Positions 1 through 7,885 of a stretch of 16,515 bases of DNA are shown here, in pieces. The number at the start of each line of letters is the position of its first letter. Within the stretch, counting starts at the first letter, position 1. Made by a program: the position numbers and the translations under genes. The notes below the pieces were generated by a model, which was not told the origin of the DNA, did not search any database, and saw nothing but the letters and a program-made list of their open reading frames with translations. The stretch comes from an uncultured Lachnospiraceae bacterium (GTDB lineage: Bacteria > Bacillota > Clostridia > Lachnospirales > Lachnospiraceae), in contig CAJUMM010000030.1 in assembly GCA_910586955.1 (NCBI GenBank), positions 16,403 through 32,917 of the forward strand, written 5' to 3'.

Positions 1-2
1 AG

Positions 3-944
3 TATTGGATATGTCCGGCCGGTGCCGGACTTTCCTGGGAGCAGGTGAATTTTTTTCAAAATCCTTTTTCCGGAGATGTGGGAAATATTTTGCTGGGAGG
101 GAGAAAAAGCACTGCTCCTATCAGCTTGATGTCCCCGGATAATACTTCCGACGGATGGCTGAAAAAGAAATGGATGATTTTGGGTGGCGGATGTTATCTT
201 CTCAAAGGAGGGAGCGGGGCAACCAGGCAGGAGCCGTATAATGAAGTGTTTACAAGCCGTATTTGTGAGCGCCTGCAGATTCCTCATGTTTCTTATACTT
301 TGTACATGGAGGGACAGGAGCCGTACAGCTTATGCCGGGATTTTATAACCCAGGACACGGAGCTGATCACGGCATGGTATGTGATGCAGACCAGGAAAAA
401 GCCCAACCATAGTTCGGTTTACCGCCATTATCTGGATTGCTGCCAACGTCTGGGGATTCCTGGTGTGACAGAAGCGATGGACCGGATGCTGGTCCTGGAC
501 TATTTGATTGTCAATGAGGACAGGCATCAGAACAATTTCGGCGTCATACGCAGGGCGGATACGCTGGAGTATGCAGGGGCGGCTCCTATTTATGACAGCG
601 GAACCTCTTTATGGTTCGATCAGCCCACAGCTCTTATCAGCGGACAGGCGGCAGCGGCCTGCAAGCCTTTTAAAAGAAGCCATGAGGAACAGATCAAATT
701 GGTGACAGATTTTTCCTGGCTGGACTTTGCTGCTTTGCAGGGGATTGAAGAGGAACTCCGGGAAATTGTCAAGGGTTCCCTGTTTGTGGACGAAGCCCGT
801 TGCGATGCTCTTTGCCGGGGGATTCGGCAAAGATGCCGCATGCTGGAAGATGCGGCGCTGTCCATGGAAAAGAAGGTTTATCTGGACAGCACCCGGTTTG
901 ATGTAGAGGAGGACAGGGCTTACAGCGGTTCCAAAGAGATGTAA
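3..944 (+). CDS. HipA-like protein kinase, 5' end outside the window
   Basis: This frame is open to the left edge, so the gene very probably starts upstream; the GTG at 45 is only the first in-window start and has no convincing ribosome site. Numbered from that GTG, the product shows an ATP-binding lysine segment (YLLKGG, K54) and a following glutamate (NEVF, E67). It also has a kinase catalytic loop DYLIVNEDRHQNNFG (D159, H161, N164) and a metal-binding YDSG (D184), the order found in HipA_C/CtkA-type kinases. These phosphorylate serine or threonine on protein targets; E. coli HipA acts on a tRNA synthetase. All catalytic positions look intact, so an active kinase is likely. The target is unknown, and any antitoxin or HTH partner would lie upstream, out of view. 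The gene converges on the minus-strand PLP-enzyme gene. Family is fairly sure; a toxin role is inference. Confidence 0.8.
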   Translation, partial: YWICPAGAGLSWEQVNFFQNPFSGDVGNILLGGRKSTAPISLMSPDNTSDGWLKKKWMILGGGCYLLKGGSGATRQEPYNEVFTSRICERLQIPHVSYTLYMEGQEPYSLCRDFITQDTELITAWYVMQTRKKPNHSSVYRHYLDCCQRLGIPGVTEAMDRMLVLDYLIVNEDRHQNNFGVIRRADTLEYAGAAPIYDSGTSLWFDQPTALISGQAAAACKPFKRSHEEQIKLVTDFSWLDFAALQGIEEELREIVKGSLFVDEARCDALCRGIRQRCRMLEDAALSMEKKVYLDSTRFDVEEDRAYSGSKEM

Positions 945-1001
945 GCCGCAGAGCCAGGGCTGGTCTTTCTGCCCGCATACGCTGAGGGTATAAAAGTTTA
1001 T

Positions 1002-2096
1002 TTACAACAGTTCATGCAGACACGCCAAAAGCTCCCCGTTCTTCTCCGGGCTCATAAAACAGAACCGGAAATACCGGTGATCCAGGAAGGGGAAGGTAGA
1101 GCAGTTGCGGATCATAAACCTGCGGCGGATGGCGTGGTCGAAGAGATCGTCGGCGCTGACGTCCTCTTTTAAGCTTTTCGCCAGGACAAAGTTGGCCCAG
1201 GAGGGATAGAGCTTTACGGTTCCCCAGCTCTTCATCTCTTGGAAGATGCATTCCCGCTCCTGGCGGATAAGATCCTTGGTCTGAGCAATGTATGCGGTGT
1301 CCGAGAACATCAATTCCCCGGCCACGGCTGCCAGGCTGTTGATAGTCCAGGGATTTTTCCGGGCGTTGATCTCTTCCAGAAGCTTTTCGCTGCCGGTGAC
1401 GGCGTAGCCCAGGCGCAGTCCGGGGGCGGCAAAGAATTTGGAGATGCCCCGGAGGATCACCAGATTGTTGTAGTAGCGGGTGAGGGGAACGGAGTCTATG
1501 GCTGCGCTGTCCGGGGCAAATTCCACGTAGGTCTCGTCCACCAGCACGAAAATATCGCAGCGCTTGCACTCGTCCAGGATTTTGCGCATGGTATCTCTGG
1601 GGATGGCAGTGGCGGTGGGATTGTTGGGATTGCAGATTACCAGCAGGTCCAGGCTTTCGTTTAACTGCTTCCGGAAGTCCTCCGGATTTAAAAGAAAGTC
1701 CTCCTCTTCCTGCAGGGGATAGTAGAGGGAGGTACCGCCCCCTAAGGAGATCTCCCGCTCATATTCCGAGTAGGTGGGTCCCAGGATCAGGGCCTTCTTG
1801 GGATGGCGGAGCTGGATAAAGAGGGAGATCAGTTCCGTGGAACCGTTCCCCACCAGGATATGCTCCGGAGGCGCCTGGACGTAGGCGCCGATCCTGCGGC
1901 GCAGGGCCGTGTACTCCCGGTCCGGATAGGAAGTAATACAGTCGATATGTTCTGTCAGGGCGCTGCGCATTTTGGGCGAGATGCCTAAAGGGTTTACGTT
2001 GGCGCTGAAACTGGTGATTTCTTCTTTTTTGATTCCATAGATTTGTTCTATCTTTTCCAAATCACTTCCGTGAAAATGATCCACATGCTTTAACAT
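1002..2096 (-). CDS. CobD/HisC-like PLP-dependent aminotransferase or decarboxylase
   Basis: A 364-residue fold-type I PLP enzyme. Visible motifs are FSANVNPLG (residues 30-38), GNGSTE (83-88, PLP phosphate region), NPNNPT (156-161), DETY (D187, pyridine-nitrogen contact) and SKFFAAPGLRLGY with the Schiff-base lysine K220. The HGSD...FSANVNPLG opening is typical of threonine-phosphate decarboxylase (CobD), which makes aminopropanol phosphate for cobalamin. Histidinol-phosphate aminotransferase (HisC) shares the fold, and sequence alone does not settle the choice. No cobalamin or histidine genes adjoin it. I start it at the ATG at 2096, which has GGGAGG seven bases upstream. The frame stays open to an ATG at 2138, but those 14 extra residues lack a ribosome site and precede the conserved start. 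The gene stands alone and is transcribed divergently from the 2267 cluster. Confidence 0.85.
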   Translation of the reverse strand: MLKHVDHFHGSDLEKIEQIYGIKKEEITSFSANVNPLGISPKMRSALTEHIDCITSYPDREYTALRRRIGAYVQAPPEHILVGNGSTELISLFIQLRHPKKALILGPTYSEYEREISLGGGTSLYYPLQEEEDFLLNPEDFRKQLNESLDLLVICNPNNPTATAIPRDTMRKILDECKRCDIFVLVDETYVEFAPDSAAIDSVPLTRYYNNLVILRGISKFFAAPGLRLGYAVTGSEKLLEEINARKNPWTINSLAAVAGELMFSDTAYIAQTKDLIRQERECIFQEMKSWGTVKLYPSWANFVLAKSLKEDVSADDLFDHAIRRRFMIRNCSTFPFLDHRYFRFCFMSPEKNGELLACLHELL

Positions 2097-2171
2097 AAAA
2101 ATAACCTCCCAGTGGTATATAAAAGCGGCAGCCGGCAAGGAGGGAAGGGGCGTTTCCCCATTTCTCCCGTC

Positions 2172-2200
2172 TTGTACTTTTCCATAAATAATGCTATACT
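2172..2200 (+). promoter_or_regulatory. Probable extended -10 promoter for the 2267-6856 cluster
   Basis: TTGTAC (2172-2177) is followed after 17 bases by TATACT (2195-2200), which is preceded by TG at 2192-2193, giving an extended -10 (TGCTATACT). The -35 is weak, with only TTG matching. Transcription would start near 2207, giving a leader of about 60 bases before the ATG at 2267. It is the only good promoter seen ahead of the cluster. Confidence 0.55.
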
Positions 2201-2266
2201 TATTATAAATATATTTTGAAAAAAAGCAATAGAGGAACTTTTGCGCAGGCGGGAAGGATGTGTGGC

Positions 2267-4819
2267 ATGAGAGGAAAAATTGAGCAGATTGCGGCCGGAA
2301 AATTCGAATACGAGAAATATCCGGTATCCCTTTCCGAACCTTATATCCAGCTTTCCTGCAGTCCTGGCAGCCGCTGTGAGGGCAGCTTTACCCTGTCCTG
2401 TCCCCGTCCCATTAAGGGGATCGTCTATGCCTCCTCTTACCGGATGCGCCTGGAGCATCCCACTTTCAAGAGCCGGACAGCCCGGATTTCTTTTCTTTTT
2501 GACGGACGGGGCATGTGGGGCGGAGAGGAAGTGGAAGGGGAGTTCTGCATTGTCACGGAGGCGGGGGAGTATACCCTTCCCTATCTGGTCCAGGTGGAAG
2601 AACACCGGGATCCTGAGGAAGAAAGCTATGCCTATTTTGTCTCTGCGGACCCAATTGAGCCTTTGCCGGAGGAGAAAGAGGAGAAGGAAGAGACGGTGGT
2701 GGAAATCATCGACGATTTCTCCGGAGATCATATGGGGCCGGAGGAGGCCCAGCAGCTTGCGGAGCTGATTTTAAAGAGCAGGCGTCCTACAGGGGCCCAG
2801 TTTGCCAGGCTTCAGAATGCCTATTACAAATACGGAAGCAAGGAGATGCTTTCCAGTATCTGCTCTATTTTGATCAAGGACGGCCGGAGCGATGAGGAAA
2901 GCTTTTTCTGGTATAAGCGCGGCGTCCAGATGGAACTGAAAATTACCAATCTCTACGAGTACTTTATGATGGCCGTGCCGGAGGATTACAGGGAACCTCT
3001 GCCCAGGAACCTTCTGCTCTATTTCCAGATGGAGAATACCCTGAACAGCAGGCAGAAGGCCTTTATCTATGCCAATGTCATCCGCTTCCAGGAGAGAGGT
3101 TCCGAGATCTACCGGCAGTATGAGAAGGTGATACAAACATTTATGCTGGAAGAACTGCTTCAGAGAAAGTTAAGCGAAGACCTGGCAGTGATCTACGAGC
3201 GGTTTCTGGTGGAGAGCCTTCTCACCATTGATTTTGCGGAGGCCCTGGCAGATATTATGTTTCTGCGGAAGCTTGACTGCAAGGACCGGCGGATCCGCCA
3301 GGTGCAGGTGCTCTATGAGCAGCTTCAGCGGCGGATTACCATACCCTTGACGGGGGGCACAGCCCTGATTCCCGTCTATACGCCGGGAGCCACCATTCTT
3401 CTGGTGGACGAGCAGGGAAATTGCTACGCTTCCAGCGTTCCCTATACCATGACCAAGCTTTTGAACGAACAGCGGTATGTAGAGAAATGCCGGGAGCTTC
3501 TTAGGTATCATCAAGGGCTCTATCTCCATCTCTGCGACGGGACTTCCCGGTATCATGTGATTACCAGGGAAAATGTGGAGAATTACAAGCGGATTCTGAA
3601 AATTAACGGCTTGACCGCCCGGTACAAGCAGGATGTGCGCCAGGAGATTCTTCAGTTTTACTACGCCAATCATGAGCTGGAGGATTTGGACCGGGAGTTT
3701 TTTGTCACGGAGACTACTTACATGACACCCAAGGACCGGGCGAAATTTACGGAGATCCTTATCTTGCGGGGCCTCTATGAGGAGGCCTGGAACATGGTAA
3801 AAAGCCATGGCTATTCCATGGTCCGGGTGAAGCTTCTCATTAAGCTGGCGGCCCGGCAGATCCGGGAGCTGGATTATGAGGAGGACGAGTTCCTTCTAAA
3901 GCTCTGTCTCTTTATTTTCCGGAACAACAAGTATAACGAAGGAATTCTGGAATACCTGCTGGGCTATTACTACGGATCCTCCAAAGTCATGGAGTCCCTC
4001 TGGAGGGCAGGGCAGGAGTTTGAACTGAACGTATTTGACATGGAGGAACGGCTGCTGGGCCAGATGCTCTTTACCGGACAGTTTTTGGAATCTGCCTTTG
4101 AAATATTCCAGGATTATCATCGGCTTGGAGGAGAGGGCCTTATCAGCAGGGCCTATCTGACCTATCTGGCCCATGAGGACTTTGTCCTGGGAAATCCCGT
4201 TCCCCTTAAAACCTATGAATACGTGGAGCAGGGGATTGCCTGGGAGGAAAACCTGGCGGATGTCTGCGGCCTGGGCTATCTTAAATTTCTGGCCGGCCGG
4301 GAGGATTTGAGTGAATTCCAGCGGATCCGTGCAGAACAGATGACCAAGGACTACATAAAGAGACGGATGCGCTTCGGGTTTATGAAGCCTCTGATGGAGC
4401 GGTTGGGTAAGCCCTGGTTTCTGGAAGATAAGACCTTTGTGGAATACCGGGCCAATCCCCTTCACAAGGTGGTGATCCACTATGTGATTGAAACGCCCCG
4501 GGAGAAAAACTGCAGTTACGTGGCCCAGCGCCTGTACCCGGTGGAGCCGGGGATTTTCGTGAAAGAGTTTACCCTTTTCTACGGGGAACGCCTGACCTGG
4601 TTTATCACAGAGACGGACGAGGAAGGACATGAAACCGCCACCCAGGACCACAGCCTGGTGGAAGGCCGGGAGGAAGAGATGGTCACCGGGACCAAATATG
4701 CCTCTGTCTATGAGATGGCCCGTTCCTTGGAGGAGCGTGATATGCGAAGCTTAGAGCGCCAGATTGAGCAGTACGGGAGAAAACAGTTTATGGTGGAGAC
4801 GCTGTTTTCCTTAAAATAA
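2267..4819 (+). CDS. Large conserved multidomain protein (DUF5717-like), first gene of the Hsp70-like cluster
   Basis: An 850-residue protein that I recall as resembling DUF5717 of Lachnospiraceae; function unknown. No signal peptide or membrane segment is visible, so it is probably cytosolic. Residues 1 to about 125 look beta-rich, like an Ig-type sandwich. An acidic linker follows, rich in E and K (about 130-150). A long helical region comes next, resembling an alpha-solenoid with many Leu/Tyr/Arg amphipathic repeats. It is interrupted near residues 360-395 by a beta-like segment (GGTALIPVYTPGATILLVDE). The last ~90 residues again look beta-rich (HKVVIHYVIETP, FTLFYGERLTWFI). I chose the ATG at 2267 because GGAAGG lies nine bases upstream; a TTG at 2216 in the same frame has no ribosome site. 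It is followed by the Hsp70-like gene and the TPR gene, all in one direction. A scaffold or client-binding role is inference from this architecture and context. Confidence 0.85.
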   Translation: MRGKIEQIAAGKFEYEKYPVSLSEPYIQLSCSPGSRCEGSFTLSCPRPIKGIVYASSYRMRLEHPTFKSRTARISFLFDGRGMWGGEEVEGEFCIVTEAGEYTLPYLVQVEEHRDPEEESYAYFVSADPIEPLPEEKEEKEETVVEIIDDFSGDHMGPEEAQQLAELILKSRRPTGAQFARLQNAYYKYGSKEMLSSICSILIKDGRSDEESFFWYKRGVQMELKITNLYEYFMMAVPEDYREPLPRNLLLYFQMENTLNSRQKAFIYANVIRFQERGSEIYRQYEKVIQTFMLEELLQRKLSEDLAVIYERFLVESLLTIDFAEALADIMFLRKLDCKDRRIRQVQVLYEQLQRRITIPLTGGTALIPVYTPGATILLVDEQGNCYASSVPYTMTKLLNEQRYVEKCRELLRYHQGLYLHLCDGTSRYHVITRENVENYKRILKINGLTARYKQDVRQEILQFYYANHELEDLDREFFVTETTYMTPKDRAKFTEILILRGLYEEAWNMVKSHGYSMVRVKLLIKLAARQIRELDYEEDEFLLKLCLFIFRNNKYNEGILEYLLGYYYGSSKVMESLWRAGQEFELNVFDMEERLLGQMLFTGQFLESAFEIFQDYHRLGGEGLISRAYLTYLAHEDFVLGNPVPLKTYEYVEQGIAWEENLADVCGLGYLKFLAGREDLSEFQRIRAEQMTKDYIKRRMRFGFMKPLMERLGKPWFLEDKTFVEYRANPLHKVVIHYVIETPREKNCSYVAQRLYPVEPGIFVKEFTLFYGERLTWFITETDEEGHETATQDHSLVEGREEEMVTGTKYASVYEMARSLEERDMRSLERQIEQYGRKQFMVETLFSLK

Positions 4820-4956
4820 AACAGCAGATGCGGAACTTTAAAGAGCAGAATCCTGGACAGCGCACAGAAAGAGTTGCGGATGCGAAAGCAGCCGGAAATC
4901 TTTCTAGTGGAAGTGCGCTGGTAGGGATTCTGTGGAACTGGAATAGAGGTGCAGGT

Positions 4957-6051
4957 ATGGCGCAGTTTGTAGTAGGTTTTGACTTAGGAAAAGACTATTC
5001 CCAGATTTGCTGCTGGAATCCCTCCCTGGGAGAACCGGTCTCCGTGTCCGTGGTGGCGGGGGCGGAAAAATACCGGATTCCCACGGAGAACCTGGAGCTG
5101 TTCTTGAAAAAATCTTTAAAGCTCTTAAAGCCCTACGGCAAAATCCATGAGGCGGCTTCGGTGGTCTTTTCCGTGGAGGAGCTGGAGGACGGGCTGGTAG
5201 AGCGGATCAAAAAGACGGCTATGCAGCTTATCGGGATCTCCGAGAGCCGGATTTATGTACAGACCTGGAGGGAGAGCTTCTGCGCGTATGTGCTGAACCA
5301 GCCCAGGGAAATCTGGCGCCATCATGCGGCCCTCTTTGGTTATGAAGGGGAGGTGCTAAAGGCAGCTTCCCTGAATATCAATCCCCATACCACCCCTTAT
5401 CTTGCAAGGGTGGAGAGCAAAGAGAACTGGCAGATTCCCCTTTCCGGACTGCAGCCGGAGGCGAAGGACGAGGCGTTCCAGGCTTTGATCCGGGAAGTCT
5501 TTGCCAGCCGCCCTGTATCTGCCGTCTATCTGGTGGGAGAAGGCTTTGAGGAAAAATGGTATGAGGGTTCCTTAAAGCTTCTCTGCAACGGAAGAAGGGT
5601 CTTTGCGGGAAACAACCTCTATGCCAAAGGAGCCTGCTACCGGGCAGCCCAGTCGGTGCAGCCCCGGGAAAGGGCGCCTTATGTCTTCCTGGGTGCGGAT
5701 AAAATTTCTTATAATGTGGGGCTTCGCACTCCGGGAATGGGGAAAGCTGGGATACATACCCTTATGAACGCAGGGGAGAGCTGGTATGAGGCCAAGGCGG
5801 AATGCGAGGCCATTCTTTTAGAGGAACCGGTGGTGGAACTGATTCTGCAGCCCATGCAGGGAGGAGAAGGATTGAAGGAGAGCCTGCTTTTGGACGGGCT
5901 TCCTGATCGGCCCCCCAGGACCACCCGGGTCCGGATTGGGGTGGAGTTTTTAAGTGTGGAACGGCTGCGGGTGAGTGTCCGGGATCTGGGCTTTGGGGAA
6001 TTGTTTCCCTCCACGGATCTGTGCTGGACGGAGGAAGTGGAACTGGGCTGA
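4957..6051 (+). CDS. Compact Hsp70/actin-superfamily protein (DUF5716-like)
   Basis: A 364-residue cytosolic protein that I recall as DUF5716-like. The N-terminus VVGFDLGKDYSQICCW (D9, G11) matches the phosphate-1 motif of the Hsp70/actin ATPase superfamily. VYLVGEGF (190-197) and NNLYAKGACYRA (219-230) match the Hsp70 adenosine motif and the helix after it. The phosphate-2 position (ALFGYEGE, 125-132) lacks the usual aspartate. Residues about 290-360 line up with the Hsp70 substrate-binding beta domain: ILQPMQGG, then LLLDGLP, then RVRIGVEF, then LRVSVRDLGFGE. The nucleotide-binding part is about 235 residues, against about 380 in DnaK, and no helical lid follows. The start at 4957 has AGAGG seven bases upstream; the same frame opens at 4828, but those 43 residues lack a ribosome site and precede the conserved beginning. 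It sits 137 bases after the large gene and 16 before the TPR gene. A chaperone-like role is inference. Confidence 0.85.
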   Translation: MAQFVVGFDLGKDYSQICCWNPSLGEPVSVSVVAGAEKYRIPTENLELFLKKSLKLLKPYGKIHEAASVVFSVEELEDGLVERIKKTAMQLIGISESRIYVQTWRESFCAYVLNQPREIWRHHAALFGYEGEVLKAASLNINPHTTPYLARVESKENWQIPLSGLQPEAKDEAFQALIREVFASRPVSAVYLVGEGFEEKWYEGSLKLLCNGRRVFAGNNLYAKGACYRAAQSVQPRERAPYVFLGADKISYNVGLRTPGMGKAGIHTLMNAGESWYEAKAECEAILLEEPVVELILQPMQGGEGLKESLLLDGLPDRPPRTTRVRIGVEFLSVERLRVSVRDLGFGELFPSTDLCWTEEVELG

Positions 6052-6067
6052 GAGAGGAGGCGCTTAA

Positions 6068-6856
6068 GTGGGCGCAGTGATCGTGTGCGAAAGAGAACAG
6101 GCGGAGACGCCTTATTATATAGAAAGCATGGGAGTGCGGCTGTACTCTATGGAGGAGCTGGCTTATTTCCTGTACCAGAATATTTATCTGGTAGACAAGC
6201 GGATGCTGGGGGTGCATCTCTGGGACTGGATCCGCACGGAGATTGGAAACCCGGAACTCTCAGAGCGCTTGAAAAAGGGTGCTGAGGCCGGGAGCAGCCT
6301 GCAGAACATGGTTCTCACTATTCTTAGGAGCGTGAATTACTATACCCAGGAGGAATTGAACCAGCTCTCCTCCAAAATGAAGATTCTCAATACCTATCAG
6401 GAGCAGGAGCGGTTGAAACTGCGGGCGGACGAGTATTTTATCAACGGCAGTTACCAGGCTGCTATCTATGAGTATGAGAAAATCCTGGATATCCGCCAGA
6501 GCGACCGGCTGGGGGTGGAATTTTATGCCCATGTGTGGAACAATCTGGGAGTCTGCTGCTGCCGCCTGTTTCTCTTCGGCAGGGCCTCCCGGGCGTTCCG
6601 GACCTCCTACCAGTACTGCCGGGATCCGGAAGTTTTGAAGCAGTATGTGTTTGCCATGCGCATGGGGCTTGCGGAGGAAGATTTCGAGGAGGCCATGGAG
6701 CTGCAGAACATCCGGGGAGAGCAGCTTGCAGAGATGACGGAAGAGTATGACCGGCTTCTGGAGGAGGCGGCGGAACATCTGGAGCGCTACGGGGATCCGG
6801 TGAAACGGCTGTATGAGCTGGAGGGGGAGTACTACAAGAATACCCGTTATGCCTGA
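6068..6856 (+). CDS. TPR-containing protein, third gene of the Hsp70-like cluster
   Basis: A 262-residue soluble protein of unknown function. The first ~110 residues are a helical domain that I do not recognise; it opens with a short strand (VIVCERE) and a segment rich in Tyr and Leu. Residues 115-185 hold two TPR-like helix pairs: ADEYFINGSYQAAIYEYEKI, then VWNNLGVCCCRLFLFGRASRAFR, with the small and aromatic residues spaced as in TPRs. The last ~70 residues are acidic and helical, possibly coiled coil. It starts with GTG at 6068, supported by AGAGGAGG seven bases upstream. Only 16 bases separate it from the Hsp70-like gene, so co-transcription is very likely. TPR proteins commonly bind Hsp70s or act as adaptors, which would fit a co-chaperone role here; that is inference. 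No clear terminator follows it. Confidence 0.82.
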   Translation: MGAVIVCEREQAETPYYIESMGVRLYSMEELAYFLYQNIYLVDKRMLGVHLWDWIRTEIGNPELSERLKKGAEAGSSLQNMVLTILRSVNYYTQEELNQLSSKMKILNTYQEQERLKLRADEYFINGSYQAAIYEYEKILDIRQSDRLGVEFYAHVWNNLGVCCCRLFLFGRASRAFRTSYQYCRDPEVLKQYVFAMRMGLAEEDFEEAMELQNIRGEQLAEMTEEYDRLLEEAAEHLERYGDPVKRLYELEGEYYKNTRYA

Positions 6857-6865
6857 TTTCTCCTG

Positions 6866-6894
6866 TTGACAACCTTTCGCACCTGTGATAGAAT
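6866..6894 (+). promoter_or_regulatory. Strong sigma-A-type promoter of the amino-acid ABC operon
   Basis: A perfect TTGACA (6866-6871) is separated by 17 bases from TAGAAT (6889-6894), which has TG at 6886-6887 (extended -10). It begins 10 bases after the TPR stop codon. Transcription would begin near 6901, inside the inverted repeats described next, leaving a leader of about 73 bases. Confidence 0.85.
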
Positions 6895-6897
6895 ACA

Positions 6898-6932
6898 ACG
6901 GTAACTTTACCGTGGTACAGTGACCAACTGGT
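6898..6932 (+). promoter_or_regulatory. Possible operator: tandem GGT-N6-ACC inverted repeats at the transcription start
   Basis: The first unit, ACGGTAACTTTACCGT (6898-6913), has two 7-base complementary arms with a 2-base centre. A second unit, GGTACAGTGACC (6914-6925), repeats the GGT-N6-ACC layout exactly 14 bases on. ACCAACTGGT (6923-6932) overlaps its end as a third dyad. The position, just downstream of the -10, fits repressor binding. The 2-base centre argues against an RNA hairpin. The regulator is unknown. Confidence 0.45.
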
Positions 6933-6973
6933 AGAGAAAAAAAGTAAACCGGGATTCCGGTGCGGGAGGAAAT

Positions 6974-7852
6974 ATGAAAAAAAGAATTTTAGGCGTATTA
7001 TTGTGTATGAGTCTTACGGCGGCTATGCTGGCAGGCTGCGGATCCAAGAAAGAGGAAAGCCAAGGGGAGGCCCCTGCGGCAGGAAACGAGGCGGCAGAGG
7101 ATGAGCAGGGCGGGGACGACGCCCAGGCGGAGCAGGCTTCTTCCGAAAGCGATATGGAGTATGTAAAGGGAAAAGGGACCCTGGTGGTAGGGATTACCGA
7201 TTTCGAGCCCATGGATTACAAGGACGCCGACGGGAACTGGATCGGTTTTGACGCAGATATGGCCAAGGCTTTTGCCAAGAGCCTGGGGGTAGAGGCGGAG
7301 TTTGTGGAAATTGACTGGGACAACAAGGTCATGGAGCTGGACGGCAAGACCATTGACTGCGTGTGGAACGGTATGACCCTGACGCCGGAAGTGACCAGCG
7401 CCATGGAGTGTTCCAAGGCTTACTGCAACAATGCCCAGGTGGTGATCGTACCTGCGGATCAGGCAGATCAGTACCAGGATAAGGAGAGCCTGGGAGATTT
7501 GAGCTTTGCCGTGGAGGCAGGCAGTGCAGGAGAGGCCGAGGTACAGGCTCTTGGTGCAGATTTTACCCCGGTGAAAGCACAGTCCGACGCCCTTCTGGAA
7601 GTGAAATCCGGCACCTCCGACGCAGCGGTAATTGATTCCCTCATGGCGGCAGCCATGGTGGGAGAGGGAACCGGCTATGCGGATCTGACCTATACCGTGC
7701 AGTTGAACAGCGAGGAGTACGGCGTGGGCTTCCGGAAAGGTTCCGATCTGGCGGCGGCGCTCAATGATTTCTTTGCGGCCTCCTATGAGGACGGCACCAT
7801 GGTTCAGTGTGCCGAGACCTATGGTGTACAGGCAGCCCTGATTGAGCAGTAA
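6974..7852 (+). CDS. Amino-acid ABC transporter substrate-binding lipoprotein
   Basis: A 292-residue solute-binding protein of family 3 (periplasmic-binding-protein type II fold) that captures a polar amino acid or similar ligand outside the membrane. It starts with a lipoprotein signal: MKKR, a hydrophobic stretch, then the lipobox LAGC, so C22 would be lipid-modified. Residues about 25-58 form a flexible Ala/Glu/Gln/Gly-rich linker. The binding domain follows, with TLVVGITDFEPMDY, GNWIGFDADMAKAFAKSLG and DCVWNGMTLTPEV, the usual family-3 order. The exact ligand cannot be read from sequence. GGGAGGA just ahead of the ATG sets the start. It is first in a three-gene operon with its permease and ATPase, driven by the promoter at 6866-6894. 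Confidence 0.93.
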   Translation: MKKRILGVLLCMSLTAAMLAGCGSKKEESQGEAPAAGNEAAEDEQGGDDAQAEQASSESDMEYVKGKGTLVVGITDFEPMDYKDADGNWIGFDADMAKAFAKSLGVEAEFVEIDWDNKVMELDGKTIDCVWNGMTLTPEVTSAMECSKAYCNNAQVVIVPADQADQYQDKESLGDLSFAVEAGSAGEAEVQALGADFTPVKAQSDALLEVKSGTSDAAVIDSLMAAAMVGEGTGYADLTYTVQLNSEEYGVGFRKGSDLAAALNDFFAASYEDGTMVQCAETYGVQAALIEQ

Positions 7853-7885
7853 AACCGGGACGAAAGAGGAAAGCGGGATACATAC

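Noticed and set aside
945..1001. Bidirectional terminator between the convergent genes
   Set aside because: AGCCAGGGCTGGT can pair only with a 2-base loop and has no clear T-run, so it is too weak to call.
3896..4651. Minus-strand open frame (251 codons) opposite the large DUF5717-like gene
   Set aside because: It is a shadow of a long plus-strand gene, with no ribosome site or recognisable domain.
4828..4956. N-terminal extension of 43 residues on the Hsp70-like gene
   Set aside because: The ATG at 4828 lacks a ribosome site, the residues precede the conserved phosphate-1 start, and 4957 has a good AGAGG.
6895..6973. T-box or riboswitch in the ABC operon leader, suggested by GTGGTAC
   Set aside because: The leader is only about 73 bases, with no terminator/antiterminator pair, and the match to the T-box core is partial.
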